Origin: CAVVDT01 sp963747005
GTDB taxonomy: Bacteria; Pseudomonadota; Alphaproteobacteria; Rhizobiales; Aestuariivirgaceae
Length of the DNA stretch: 64,000 bases
Direction of reading: 5' to 3'
NCBI GenBank assembly: GCA_963747005.1
Contig: CAVVDT010000015.1
Span: 124,001-188,000 of the forward strand
Shown here: in pieces, positions 41,288-50,521 of the stretch
How the letters are laid out: each line of letters begins with the position of its first letter
Position numbering within the stretch: the first letter of the stretch is position 1
Position numbers and translations under genes: made by a program
The notes under the pieces: model-generated
What the model was told of the DNA's origin: nothing
Database searches by the model: none
The model's input: only the letters and a program-made list of their open reading frames with translations

Positions 41288-43213
41288 TCAGGCCTTCACG
41301 CCGCGTAGCCCGGTGGCGGGTTCGGTGACCACGGCACTGACTTCCCTGGCCGCTTCGCGCAGGCAATGGTCGATCGCATCCGCAAGTGACTTGACCTTGG
41401 CGTCGACAGGAATGTTGTCGACAATGGCCTTGTGGTGCACATCATCATCATCGTGTTTCCAGAACCCGCCGAGCAGGTGCCCGCCGGGCAGGATGCGCCG
41501 CAGGCGCCGAACGAGGAATTTCAGATAGGCACCACGGTGCTCGACATCGAGGAGGGAAATGCACACGAGTTTGACACCGGTGATCTCGACAATCTGCATA
41601 TGGTTGACGGAGACCTCGGCCATGCGCATCAATTTCGGCTTGAAACCCTGATGCTGCAGGAGCTGCACGAGAATGATCGCCCCCAGTTCATCGAGCGCCG
41701 ATTGCCCGGCAATGCAGATAATGGCGCCTTCCTCGCGCCATGAATCGGGAAGTATGGCAGCCGTCTCGGACGTCCGCTTGCTGCGTTCAGTCAGTTCCTC
41801 CGACAACGACTCGATCATGCTCAACGCCGCATCGCGGATTTCGGGCAGGCGTGTTGGCGCCAGCTTGTGCAGGTCGGCATCGGTCTGGGCGAGCCGCAGG
41901 CCATCCATCACCACGTTGTCGTAATAGTCGATGAGCGGCATGTCCCTCAGAAGCCTCTCGGCCTGTTCGGCCGCTTCGTGGGGGTCGTTGGCCAGCATGC
42001 GCTGATAGAAGCCCTGTGACGGCGTCAGGGGCGGTGCGCCGCCCAACAGGACGTTGAGGAATTTGAGCCCTTCCACATGGCTGCCAAGCACCACCAGCAC
42101 AGCCGTCAGCGGCACCGCCAGCAGCAGGCCGATGGGTCCCCACAGCAGCGTCCAGAAGGCGGCCGACAGCTAGATGGCGAGCGAGGACAAGCCGGTCGAG
42201 GAGCTTTGCAGCAACGGTTCGACGATCACATTCATGAGGGCTTCGGCAACCAGATAGAGTGCCACGACGGATCCGAGCATGAACCAGCCGGGCGCCACGG
42301 CCGCCGACAACAACACCGGAATGGCAGCGGCGATCAATACCCCCACCATGGGCATGAAGCGCATCAGCATCGCCAGGATGCCCCACAGAATTGGACTAGG
42401 CACACCGATCGACCAAAGGCCGAGACCGATGACAAGGCCGAATCCTGCATTGATCACCACGAGCGTCAGGAAATAGGAACTGAGGCGCCGGCCGGCTTCG
42501 TTGAGGGCCGTGGTTGTGCGTTCGAGGTCGTGTGCGCCCATGAGCCGAATGGCGCGGTCGCGCACGTCATTCTGCTTGAGAAGCAGGAAGATGACGAACA
42601 CGATGATGATACCTACCGTCGCTAGCGGTGATAGGGTGACCGAAATGATCGATTCTATCTGCTGCAGGGCGGTGGGCGGCGGCATGTGGACTTCCACCGG
42701 AATGGGCCTGGGGACGTCCTGGCCCAATTGCGGCCTGCCACGAGGCTGCGGAACGGGCTGACTATCGATGCCGCCCTTGTCGAGTTCTTTCTGCAGATCC
42801 TTCAGGGTATTGCTGGCCCGGTCCAGCGTGCCGCCCCGGGTGCCGGTCAATCTGTTGAAAGCCCGGACCTTTTCCTTGAGTGCCGCCTGATAGCGGGGCA
42901 GCTCTGTACCGAGCTGCGTAACCTGATTGGTGACGACCGCGCCAGCCACGAAGATGATCAAAAAGGCCAGCAGAACCGTGAGAGCCACGGCGAGCGGCTG
43001 CGGCAGCCCGGGGCGCCTGAGGAAGTCAACAACCGGCGAAAGCGACAGTGCGAGCAGCACCGAGATGGCCAGTGGCACAAAAAGATCACTGCCGAAATAC
43101 AACATCGCCACGACGATGACGCCGATAACGGACTTCTCGAAAACACCGCCCGCGCCGATGCCACTGAAGTGGCTATCGAGCCCGCCCGGCGGCTCACGGA
43201 CGGCATCGAACAT
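41288..43213 (-). pseudogene. AI-2E family transporter with C-terminal extension, interrupted by an amber codon
   Basis: The frame of 642 codons encodes an AI-2E/PerM-type permease (about 1-365) with KSVIGVIVVAMLYFGSDLFVPLAISVLLALSLSPVVDFL at the start, and a soluble C-terminal domain of about 270 residues. TAG at 42170-42172 lies in the helix that reads ...SSLAI-stop-LSAAFWTLLWGPIGLLLAVP, where the family has a sense codon. No frameshift is present, so one base change separates it from an intact gene. The C-terminal domain, with IICIAGQSALDELGAIILVQLLQHQG, looks Rossmann/B12-binding-like. Confidence 0.8.
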
Positions 43214-43294
43214 TGGACCTCCTCGACCGTTTGGAACCCATGGGCGACGCCGGCGCGGTGCAATGCTGCGCTGCCCTTTTCTTGACGTCGCGCC

Positions 43295-43708
43295 TCAGCT
43301 CTTGCGCGTTATCGATCTGGCCAGCACGTATCCGACGGCCGCCACCAGCCCGAGCGAAGCGATGCCGCCAGGCAGTCCCTGGCTGGCCGTGGCGGCTGCA
43401 ACGGTTGCGGTGGGACTGATCGATGCCCGGCTTGCGGCGCGGCGTCGGCGCGCCTGCATCAGCAAGGTCAGAAGGTAGCCAAGTACGGTAATCACGGCAT
43501 ACAGGCTCGCCATCGCCACGCTTGTCTCAATGGCACTATGCGTCTGGGCGAGATACAGAAACGCCGCCGCCGTTAGAAAGCCTGTGGCCGTGAGACCGCA
43601 GACGATGAGCACGGCAAACGCCGCAGCCCCCAGCAGCATGCGATGCACGGCATCGGCAATGCCCTGCTTGGCCATTGCCCAGCCGGTTGCCAATAGCAAC
43701 GGGTTCAT
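43295..43708 (-). CDS. Small membrane protein of a stress operon
   Basis: A 137-aa protein with two strong hydrophobic helices (about 27-48 and 62-82), a basic patch (QARRRRAASRAS) and a third weaker helix near the end (GIASLGLVAAVGYVLAR). It resembles phage-holin-superfamily-III/YqjE-like proteins that accompany DUF883 (YqjD/ElaB) proteins. Indeed its ATG overlaps the stop of the DUF883 gene by 4 bp. Function unknown. Confidence 0.65.
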   Translation of the reverse strand: MNPLLLATGWAMAKQGIADAVHRMLLGAAAFAVLIVCGLTATGFLTAAAFLYLAQTHSAIETSVAMASLYAVITVLGYLLTLLMQARRRRAASRASISPTATVAAATASQGLPGGIASLGLVAAVGYVLARSITRKS

Positions 43709-44055
43709 GCGCGGCGGCAACTGAGAAGACCGGCGGCAAAGCCCACCCCGAGCGCGGCGAGAAGGGCCATCATCGGATTGCGCGCAATCTGCGCTTCCAG
43801 TTGGCCGCTAGCTGCCTGCGCGATGTTGATTGCATCTTTGCCGATGGTCGCTGCATCGCGATAAATCTCCTGACCGGCATCATTTGCCTTGCGGGCAGCG
43901 CCGCTGGCTGCTTCGTGCGCCTGCAATTTGGCGCTGGCAGCGCTTTCCGAGGCCAGTCGCGCCACAGTCCTAGAAAGCGTCGCAATGTCTGCATGCAGAC
44001 GCTCCAGGTGTTGGGCAATATCGTCAGACGTCTCGATCATGGACTTGCGTGCCAT
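43705..44055 (-). CDS. DUF883 (YqjD/ElaB-like) protein
   Basis: A 116-aa protein with a long amphipathic, Ala-rich N-terminal helix region (SDDIAQHLERLHADIATLSRTVARLA) and a single C-terminal membrane anchor (PMMALLAALGVGFAAGLLSCRR), the DUF883 layout. In E. coli, YqjD and ElaB tether ribosomes to the membrane in stationary phase; that activity is not implied here. AAGGAGATTTTA precedes the ATG. A shared operator variant lies 54 bp upstream. Confidence 0.8.
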   Translation of the reverse strand: MARKSMIETSDDIAQHLERLHADIATLSRTVARLASESAASAKLQAHEAASGAARKANDAGQEIYRDAATIGKDAINIAQAASGQLEAQIARNPMMALLAALGVGFAAGLLSCRRA

Positions 44056-44108
44056 TAAAATCTCCTTACCTTGAAATGTTCATGCTAGATCCATCCCCAT
44101 CTCGGAGC

Positions 44109-44124
44109 TGTACAGAATTGATCA
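44109..44124 (-). promoter_or_regulatory. Candidate Crp/Fnr-type operator upstream of the DUF883 gene
   Basis: TGATCAATTCTGTACA on the minus strand matches the sites at 39471 and 40538 at 14 of 16 positions. Confidence 0.5.
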
Positions 44125-44204
44125 CGTCAGTGCGCTTCAGTCGCGGCGGATGCTGCCCGCAAGCAGCGCATCCGATCGAGCGAGGCACGGCAGCCGATAG
44201 TCAA

Positions 44205-44236
44205 AGGCCCCGCGACCCTTTCGGGGCACGGGGCCT
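44205..44236 (-). terminator. Strong hairpin downstream of the cold-shock gene
   Basis: AGGCCCCG and CGGGGCCT with inner ACCC/GGGG pairing around a TTTC loop. With the palindrome at 44332 it is one of two candidate ends of the cold-shock transcript. The rest of 44056-44364 holds only the operator at 44109. Confidence 0.5.
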
Positions 44237-44331
44237 CAAGGTGCCGAGCTTGCCTTTTCAGGCAATGTTCTGCTGCATCGCCGCCAGTACATCCGTGGTC
44301 GACGTCGAAGAAGCGATGCAAAGTGCCAGCG

Positions 44332-44351
44332 GGCAAGGGATATCCCTTGCC
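44332..44351 (-). terminator. 20-bp perfect palindrome after the cold-shock gene
   Basis: GGCAAGGGATATCCCTTGCC lies 14 bp after the cold-shock gene stop. It can fold as a hairpin and may terminate or stabilise the mRNA. Confidence 0.5.
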
Positions 44352-44364
44352 GCCAGCGTCGCAG

Positions 44365-44577
44365 TTAGCTCAGAACCTTCAGATTTTCCGCTGCCAGCTT
44401 GCCACTCTTTTGATCAGTAACGAGTTCGAAGCCCACTTTCTGGCCTTCGTTGAGCGAGCTCAAGCCAGCGCGCTCGACGGCCGAGATGTGGACAAAGGCA
44501 TCCTTGGAGCCGTCTTCCGGTTCGATGAAGCCAAAACCCTTGGCGGCGTTGAAGAACTTTACAGTGCCAGTAACCAT
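44365..44577 (-). CDS. Cold-shock protein, CspA family
   Basis: A 70-aa CSD protein: MVTGTVKFFNAAKGFGFIEPEDGSKDAFVHISAVERAG, with RNP1-like KGFGFI and RNP2-like DAFVHIS intact. It binds single-stranded RNA or DNA and acts as an RNA chaperone. The start ATG at 44577 has GAGGTAAAG upstream. The 348-bp gap to the IS1182 copy contains no gene; its part nearest the start probably is a long 5' UTR, as usual for csp genes. Confidence 0.93.
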   Translation of the reverse strand: MVTGTVKFFNAAKGFGFIEPEDGSKDAFVHISAVERAGLSSLNEGQKVGFELVTDQKSGKLAAENLKVLS

Positions 44578-44925
44578 AGTCTTTACCTCTAACAATAGTG
44601 TTGATGCCGCGTGCCACACCAAGCGGCACACGGTCAACTCACCGCTCACATTGTCGGGGGTATACAAGGTTAATCGGCGAACCGGCTAATTAGGTAGCAC
44701 CAAACAAATGCAACACGTGCTTCTAAATATGGGTAAGGGTGGCGGAATTACAATGCCCCATGTGCTGCATCGAGGTCGTCGGGAAACTATCGCTCGCTAC
44801 GGCTGTGCGCGAACGCGCAATGGCCGCTTTCCTCACGCCGCCCACTTCAGTACGGTGGCGACGGCTGTGCCGATCTCGGAAGGCGAGGCGGATATTGCCG
44901 GCTAAGAATATATCGGCATTGGATC

Positions 44926-46514
44926 GAGGCTGTGTGGAAACGCGTTGATCTGTTGGTTTGATTCCCGATTGGGGGATCCGGATGAAGCGGTTCATTGAGG
45001 GTGAGGATCGGCGGCAAGCGACGCTGCTGCCCGACAGCCTGGAAGACTATGTGACGGAGGACAATGCGGCCCGAGTTGTTGACGTCTTCATTGACGAACT
45101 GGACCTGCAAGCGCTGGGCTTTGCCGGCGTTGTGCCGGAGGTGACCGGTCGGCCGGCTTATCATCCCGCGACGCTTTTGAAGATCGACCTTTACGTCTAT
45201 CTCAACCACATCCAGTCGAGCCGGCGGCTCGAACGCGAGACGCAGCGCAACATCGAGTTGATGTAGCTGACGGGCCGACTGATGCCAGACTTCAAGACGA
45301 TCGCTGACTTCCGCTGCGACAATGGCCCGGCCATCCGCGTGGGCTGCGCGCAGTTCGTGGTGCTGTGCCGCCAGTTCAGCCTGTTCACCCGGGCTGTTGT
45401 TGCCATCGACGGCAGCAAGTTCAAGGCGGTCAGCAGCCGCGACAAGAACTTCACGGCGGCCAATGTTGCCAAGCGCATCGAGCAGGTCGAGGCGAGCATT
45501 GCCCGCTGCCTCACTGCCCTGGATCGCGCCGACCGGCAGGACGATGACCTGGTCGAGGCAACGACAGGACGCCTCAAGGAGAAGATCGAGGGTCTGTGCC
45601 AGCAGATGCAGTCGCTCAGGGAGATGGGCAAGCAGGTTGAGGTCTCGCCCCAAAGTCAGGTGTCTCTGAGTGATCCCGATGCCCGCGCGATCACGACCAG
45701 CGGCAAGTGTACCGGTATCGTCGGCTACAACATACAGATCGCGGTCAATGCCGAGCATCATCTGATCGTTGCCCACGAGGTGACCAACAGCGGCAATGAA
45801 CGGGCGTAACTGACCGGGATGGGCAGAAAGGCCCGCGAGGCGGCAGGAATGCGCGGAGGTCACGGTGCCGGCCGACAGAGGCTATTACAGTGGCGACGAG
45901 GTGCTGGCCTGCGAGGGCACGGACATTCTACCGGCCATCCCCAAGTCGCAGACCTGCGGCAATGCCGGGCGTGGCCTGTTCACCGTAGCTGACTTCATCT
46001 ACGACCCTGACAACGACCGCTACACCCGCCCGGCAGGCAAGTATCTCACCAAGGGAAAGGTGCGCTCGGACCGCCGCGACAATATTGACCATTATCGCAA
46101 TCTCACCGCCTGCGCGGCCTGCACGCTCAAGCCTGCATGCACACCCGACAAGCTCAAGCGCCTGAAGTCCTGGCAGCACGAGGGCGTGCTCGACAAGATG
46201 CAAGCCAGGCTCGAACGCATGCCCGAGGCCATGGCCATCCGCCGGCAGACCGTCGAACATCCCTTCGCCACACTCAAGGCCTGGATGGGTAGCACCCATT
46301 TCCTAACCAGGGCGCTCGAAGAGGTCAAAACCGAGATGAGCCTGTAGGTGCTGGCCTACAACATGAAGCGTATGATCAACATCTTCGGCGTCAGGCTGCT
46401 GATGCGGGCCGTCGCGGTCTGATCACGCCCACCTGCCAGCGTGCGCCATCCGTGTGGGGAAAAAGAACGCCGCCCCGCTTCGACAATTCCGCGACCGCGT
46501 TTCCACACGGCCTC
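44926..46514 (+). mobile_element. IS1182-family insertion sequence, inactive
   Basis: Ends are inverted repeats: GAGGCTGTGTGGAAACGCG on the left (44926-44944) and its near-perfect complement CGCGTTTCCACACGGCCTC on the right (46496-46514). The element is 1,589 bp with a single broken transposase gene. I could not define a target duplication. Confidence 0.8.
44982..46422 (+). pseudogene. IS1182-family transposase, broken by stops and a frameshift
   Basis: The text is collinear with an IS1182 transposase: RFIEGEDRRQATLLPDSLEDYV, GRPAYHPATLLKIDLYVYLN, MPDFKTIADFR, VVAIDGSKFKAVSSRDKNFT, ADRGYYSGDEVLACE, CAACTLKPACT and PFATLKAWMGSTHFLTR. Breaks are TAG at 45264 (family Trp), TAA at 45807, a 1-nt loss between 45840 and 45865 and TAG at 46345 (family Gln). 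The rest is well preserved, so inactivation is fairly recent. Confidence 0.9.
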
Positions 46515-46645
46515 GGCCAGATGCCGACATTCCATCACCTTGATGGTGGCCGGATTCAAAATCGGCCCCACGGGGCTCCCCTCAAAGGCTGATGATGGCA
46601 AGGGGGCCCAGGGAATGTGGCGGCGCCGCTGCGTCCAATAGCAAA

Positions 46646-46671
46646 GAGCCGCCCCGATTTCGGGACGGCTC
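46646..46671 (-). terminator. Terminator after groEL
   Basis: GAGCCGCCCCGA and TCGGGACGGCTC form a stem with one mismatch; on the minus strand it is followed by TTTG. It lies 30 bp after the groEL stop. Confidence 0.7.
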
Positions 46672-46700
46672 CTGCCATCAGTCGTGTCGGACGTGTGGAC

Positions 46701-48335
46701 CTAAAAGTCCATACCACCCATGCCGCCACCGGGCATACCCTGGGAAGCGGACTCTCGCTTCGGCCGTTCCGCCACCATGGCCTCGGTGGTGATCAGCAGG
46801 GCAGCGACCGAAGCCGCGTCCTGCAGCGCCACGCGTACAACCTTGGTCGGATCGACGATGCCGGCGGATACCATGTCGACATAGGTTTCGCTCTGCGCAT
46901 CGAAGCCGTAGCTGCCCGACTTCTCGAGCACCTTGCCAACCACGATCGAGCCTTCGACGCCGGCGTTCTCGACGATCTGGCGGATAGGGGTTTCCAGCGC
47001 CTTGGCCACGATGTTGATGCCGGCCTGAATGTCGGCGTTGTCGGACTTCAAAGATTCGACAGCCTTCTTGGCGCGCAACAGGGCAACACCGCCGCCTGGT
47101 ACGATGCCTTCCTCGACTGCCGCGCGGGTGGCGTGCAGCGCATCATCGACGCGATCCTTGCGCTCCTTCACCTCGATCTCGGTGGCGCCGCCGATCCTGA
47201 TGACAGCAACACCGCCCGCGAGCTTTGCCAGACGCTCCTGCAGCTTCTCACGATCGTAATCGGAGGTGGTGTCCTCGATCTGCGCCTTGAGCTGAGTGAT
47301 GCGCGCCTGAATGGCGGCTTTCTTGCCGTTGCCATCAACGATGGTGGTGTTTTCCTTGTCAATGCTTACCCGCTTTGCACGGCCGAGCATGTCGAGCGTC
47401 ACGTTCTCGAGCTTGATGCCGAGATCCTCTGAGATCACCTGGCCACCGGTGATGGTGGCAATATCTTCCAGCATCGCCTTGCGGCGATCACCAAAGCCCG
47501 GCGCCTTGACGGCAGCGACCTTGAGCCCGCCACGCAGCTTGTTGACCACCAGCGTAGCCAAAGCCTCGCCTTCCACGTCCTCGGAGATGATGAGGAGCGG
47601 ACGCGATGATTGCACGACGGCCTCGAGGATCGGTAACAGGGCCTGCAGGTTCGAGAGCTTCTTCTCGTGCAGGAGGATGTGCGGATCGTCGAGTTCGACA
47701 ATCATTTTCTCGGCGTTGGTAATGAAGTAGGGCGAGAGATAGCCACGGTCGAACTGCATGCCCTCCACAATGTCGAGTTCGGTCTCCATACCCTTGGCTT
47801 CCTCAACCGTGATGACGCCTTCGTTGCCGACCCTGGCCATCGCCTTGGCAATCATCTGGCCGATTTCAGCCTCGCCGTTGGCCGAGATTGTGCCAACCTG
47901 GGCGATTTCGTCGGAGGTCTTGATCTTCTTCGACAGCTTCGCCAGATGTTCGACGGTCGTCTCCACGGCCATCGCGACACCGCGCTTGAGATCCATCGGG
48001 TTCATGCCGGCGGCTACCGACCGGGCACCTTCACGGACAATGGCCTGGGCGAGAACGGTGGCTGTCGTGGTACCGTCGCCGGCAATATCGCTGGTCTTGG
48101 AAGCGACCTCGCGAAGCATCTGGGCGCCCATGTTCTCGAACTTGTCCTCAAGCTCGATTTCCTTGGCGACCGTGACGCCATCCTTGGTGGTGCGGGGGGC
48201 GCCGAAGGATTTGTCGATCACCACGTTGCGGCCCTTGGGGCCGAGCGTTACCTTCACGGCGTTGGCGAGGATGTCGACACCGCGCAGCATGCGATCGCGG
48301 GCATCAGCGCCGAATTTGACGTCTTTGGCAGACAT
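46701..48335 (-). CDS. groEL: 60-kDa chaperonin GroEL
   Basis: A 544-aa GroEL of full length: AAKDVKFGADARDRMLRGVDILANAVKVTLGPKGRNV at the start, ATP-site GDGTTTATVLAQ near residue 87, and the GGM-rich tail MPGGGMGGMDF. It refolds proteins in a double-ring cage with GroES. groES is 49 bp upstream on the same strand. Several groEL copies are usual in rhizobia; its position inside the stress island suggests an additional copy rather than the housekeeping one. Confidence 0.98.
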   Translation of the reverse strand: MSAKDVKFGADARDRMLRGVDILANAVKVTLGPKGRNVVIDKSFGAPRTTKDGVTVAKEIELEDKFENMGAQMLREVASKTSDIAGDGTTTATVLAQAIVREGARSVAAGMNPMDLKRGVAMAVETTVEHLAKLSKKIKTSDEIAQVGTISANGEAEIGQMIAKAMARVGNEGVITVEEAKGMETELDIVEGMQFDRGYLSPYFITNAEKMIVELDDPHILLHEKKLSNLQALLPILEAVVQSSRPLLIISEDVEGEALATLVVNKLRGGLKVAAVKAPGFGDRRKAMLEDIATITGGQVISEDLGIKLENVTLDMLGRAKRVSIDKENTTIVDGNGKKAAIQARITQLKAQIEDTTSDYDREKLQERLAKLAGGVAVIRIGGATEIEVKERKDRVDDALHATRAAVEEGIVPGGGVALLRAKKAVESLKSDNADIQAGINIVAKALETPIRQIVENAGVEGSIVVGKVLEKSGSYGFDAQSETYVDMVSAGIVDPTKVVRVALQDAASVAALLITTEAMVAERPKRESASQGMPGGGMGGMDF

Positions 48336-48384
48336 GGAAAATTTCCTTTTGAAACAAGATGCGGATAGACGGTTCGAGCGTGGG

Positions 48385-48699
48385 TCAGGCGGCCTTCTTC
48401 ACAGCCGGTTTGCCTTCGATCACGCCCATGATGTCGGATTCCTTCATGATCAAGAGTTCTTCGCCATCGAGCTTGACCTCGGTGCCCGACCACTTGCCGA
48501 AAAGCACGACGTCGCCGGCCTTGACATCGATGGGAACGAGCTTTCCCGCCTCGTCGCGCGCACCGGGGCCGACGGCGATCACTTCGCCCTGCATGGGCTT
48601 TTCCTGGGCGGTGTCGGGAATGATGATGCCGCCCCTGGATTTGGTGTCTTCTTCGACACGGCGGACGACAACACGGTCATGTAGCGGGCGGAATTTCAT
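48385..48699 (-). CDS. groES: 10-kDa co-chaperonin GroES
   Basis: A 104-aa GroES: MKFRPLHDRVVVRRVEEDTKSRGGIIIPDTAQEKP includes the mobile loop. GKWSGTEVKLDGEELLIMKESDIMGVIEG is the C-terminal barrel. Start ATG at 48699 has AAGGAG upstream. It forms the groESL operon with the gene at 46701. A CIRCE-like inverted repeat lies 93 bp upstream. Confidence 0.97.
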   Translation of the reverse strand: MKFRPLHDRVVVRRVEEDTKSRGGIIIPDTAQEKPMQGEVIAVGPGARDEAGKLVPIDVKAGDVVLFGKWSGTEVKLDGEELLIMKESDIMGVIEGKPAVKKAA

Positions 48700-48791
48700 G
48701 CGTAGACTCCTTGGCGTGAGCTGGTTTCCCGGAAGCCAAGCTCCCGCGGTCGGCGTGTCTGGTTGCGCATCAAGTTTTTGGGAGAGCGGCA

Positions 48792-48818
48792 TTGGCACTC
48801 ATGCGACGAGACTGCCAA
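48792..48818 (-). promoter_or_regulatory. CIRCE-like HrcA operator upstream of groESL
   Basis: TTGGCACTC-N9-GACTGCCAA differs from the CIRCE consensus (TTAGCACTC-N9-GAGTGCTAA) at three positions but keeps arms and spacing. HrcA repression of groESL in the absence of stress is the established role of CIRCE. Confidence 0.7.
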
Positions 48819-48934
48819 TGTATCCACCATACATGGTGTGCCGCCTGACAACTAACAAGGCTGAAGAGCGATCTATTATTCACTGCCTGCATCCGGCACG
48901 CCTCGAAGCGCGCAACATCGGCCACTCTGTCACC

Positions 48935-49366
48935 TCAAGCGAAGTGCCAGACGGCGAGGGTCAGGACAATCAGCATCAATGCTGCCACCCAAAACAAGAC
49001 GGTGCCGGGTAGTTTACCGTATATGCCTGCTGGTTCGGGCGCATGGCGCGCGCTTCCTCTCACCGACCTGATCGATGATCCAAGCTCAGACAGGCGGGGA
49101 TGGCCCGTCGCCAGTGGCACGCCCTGCGGCGAGGCCGGGGCGCCTGGTTTCGTTGGCTGCGGAGTGATCTGCTGGCGGCGGGGGTGCAGCAAGGCGGGGT
49201 CGATCTCGACCGCGATGTCGGCTGCTTCCAGGCGGGTCAGCATATCGACGAGTTCCTCTGATGTCATGCTTTCGACCGGCAAGACTTGCTGAATGTCGTC
49301 GGTCTTCAGGCCCCCGTGCCGTCGTCCCTGCTCCACCAGCCGGTCAAATAATTCGGGCGAAATCAT
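48935..49366 (-). CDS. Sigma-70 region 1.1-like domain protein with C-terminal membrane anchor
   Basis: A 143-aa protein. Residues 1-60 (MISPELFDRLVEQGRRHGGL, DDIQQVLPVESMTSEELVDMLTRLEAADIAVEID) match the layout of RpoD region 1.1, which in sigma-70 occupies the DNA channel of the holoenzyme. A Pro-rich linker (65-115) leads to one membrane helix at 121-142 (GTVLFWVAALMLIVLTLAVW) with almost no tail. No other sigma regions are present. GGAAGG lies 8 nt before the ATG at 49366. Similar proteins are annotated in rhizobia without function. Confidence 0.7.
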   Translation of the reverse strand: MISPELFDRLVEQGRRHGGLKTDDIQQVLPVESMTSEELVDMLTRLEAADIAVEIDPALLHPRRQQITPQPTKPGAPASPQGVPLATGHPRLSELGSSIRSVRGSARHAPEPAGIYGKLPGTVLFWVAALMLIVLTLAVWHFA

Positions 49367-49447
49367 GGCTTTGCCTTCCACGTGCATCACTACGGACTGG
49401 TCAGCGCCGTCAACGGGCTGCTGTCGGCCGATACTGGCCGGGTTTCC

Positions 49448-49645
49448 TCAGACCTCCAGGCAGGCGATGAGGGCGCAGGGATCCATGACCGGTACCGTCC
49501 TGGTCGGCCAGATCTGGTTCTTCTCGATGTTGGTCATGTGGGCTTGATCGTATGCGGCAGTCTCGTCGTGCCAGAGATTCAGAACGACGAAGCCTGCGGC
49601 AAGGCTCAGCGCGACGGCCATTGCCAGGTTGATTGACCTGCTCAT
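49448..49645 (-). CDS. 65-aa membrane-anchored protein (cassette copy 2)
   Basis: Starts MSRSINLAMAVALSLAAGFVV, continues LNLWHDETAAYDQAHMTNIE and ends CALIACLEV. It is the paralogue of the protein at 35405: equal length, same 4-bp overlap with an upstream DUF3309 gene, conserved LNLWH, TNIEKNQIWP and a C-terminal Cys pair. The conserved Cys pair and the invariant TNIEKNQIWP suggest selection rather than drift. Function unknown. Confidence 0.75.
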   Translation of the reverse strand: MSRSINLAMAVALSLAAGFVVLNLWHDETAAYDQAHMTNIEKNQIWPTRTVPVMDPCALIACLEV

Positions 49646-49806
49646 AGTCGGCCCATAACAAGCAGCACCACGACGACGATGAGAATGATGCCGATGACAC
49701 CGACGCCGCCATGCCCGAAACCGTAACCGTAACCCCCGAAACGGCCGGAAAAGCCGCCCAGCAGGAAGATGATGAGAATAATGGCGAGGATGAGTCCGAG
49801 TGACAT
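49642..49806 (-). CDS. DUF3309-type small membrane protein (cassette copy 2)
   Basis: A 54-aa protein, MSLGLILAIILIIFLLGGFS, followed by the Gly/Tyr turn and a second helix ending VVVVLLVMGRL. Only a few residues differ from copy 1 at 35599. CAGGAGACCAGTC precedes the ATG. Confidence 0.85.
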   Translation of the reverse strand: MSLGLILAIILIIFLLGGFSGRFGGYGYGFGHGGVGVIGIILIVVVVLLVMGRL

Positions 49807-49944
49807 GACTGGTCTCCTGTTGATGTCGAAAACGTACCGGCAAACGCAATGCGATCCCGGATTGCCTCGACCTGAACGGGGCGGCGGCCAATTGGCGGTA
49901 CCGACCGGATGGCAGCAGCGCCGCGCCGCTTCTGCATTAGCTCG

Positions 49945-50133
49945 TCAACCGCCGGACCAGGCCAGATATGCTGCAATGGAGCCACATGCGGACATGGTCG
50001 CGATTACCCCGAAGAGCACCATGTACAGGAAGTGAACATCGGCGTGAGGCTTTACAGCACTCTTTGTCTGTCGCAAATGCCATCCGCCTGGCATTAACCT
50101 TGACGGTGCGCGGTGTACAATCGACGTGGACAT
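49945..50133 (-). CDS. 62-aa small membrane protein
   Basis: Starts MSTSIVHRAPSRLMPGGWHL with a basic N-terminal half and ends in one membrane helix (FLYMVLFGVIATMSACGSIAAYLAW). GGAGGACACTAAG is a strong ribosome site for the ATG at 50133. It takes the place that the 48-aa gene occupies in cassette copy 1 but is not similar to it. A shared operator variant lies 146 bp upstream. Confidence 0.65.
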   Translation of the reverse strand: MSTSIVHRAPSRLMPGGWHLRQTKSAVKPHADVHFLYMVLFGVIATMSACGSIAAYLAWSGG

Positions 50134-50279
50134 CTTAGTGTCCTCCACGCACGTCATTTGTGCATCCCGTAGCGCTTGTGCCTTGAGCCAGATCAATACG
50201 CATCTATCGAAATCCTCTGCCGCCTGGACCGACGCCAGGTTGATGTTGCATGCCAGACACAGACGCGAACCACTCGGTC

Positions 50280-50295
50280 TGTGCAGAATTATTCA
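50280..50295 (-). promoter_or_regulatory. Candidate Crp/Fnr-type operator upstream of the 62-aa gene
   Basis: TGAATAATTCTGCACA on the minus strand, flanked by GACG and AGACC, matches the sites at 39471 and 40538 at 14 of 16 positions. Otherwise 50134-50521 holds only the csbD terminator. Confidence 0.55.
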
Positions 50296-50396
50296 CGTCA
50301 GGCGACCGGCCCGACTGTCCTGGCCCCATTCTGGAACAGGGCACGCGATAGGGAGCGGCTCCCGCCTATCGGGGAGAGTGGCGAGAGCCGCCAGAC

Positions 50397-50431
50397 GGTC
50401 TTTCCAGGAGCGGGGGCAATCCGGAAAGACC
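50397..50431 (-). terminator. Terminator hairpin after csbD copy 2
   Basis: GGTCTTTCC and GGAAAGACC form a 9-bp stem around a G-rich loop, equivalent to the hairpin at 36139 after copy 1. Confidence 0.65.
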
Positions 50432-50521
50432 GGGCACGCGACGCGGGAATGGGCGATTGCGCACGCCAGACAGGCGTGATGGTCGACCGGCCGGCGTCAC
50501 GCCGACGCAGACCGGACAAAT

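Noticed and set aside
44982..46422. In-frame TAG codons in the IS1182 and AI-2E genes as evidence for amber recoding (e.g. pyrrolysine)
   Set aside because: The IS1182 gene also has a TAA and a frameshift, the family residues are ordinary Trp/Gln, and genes nearby end normally in TAG. Simple mutation is enough.
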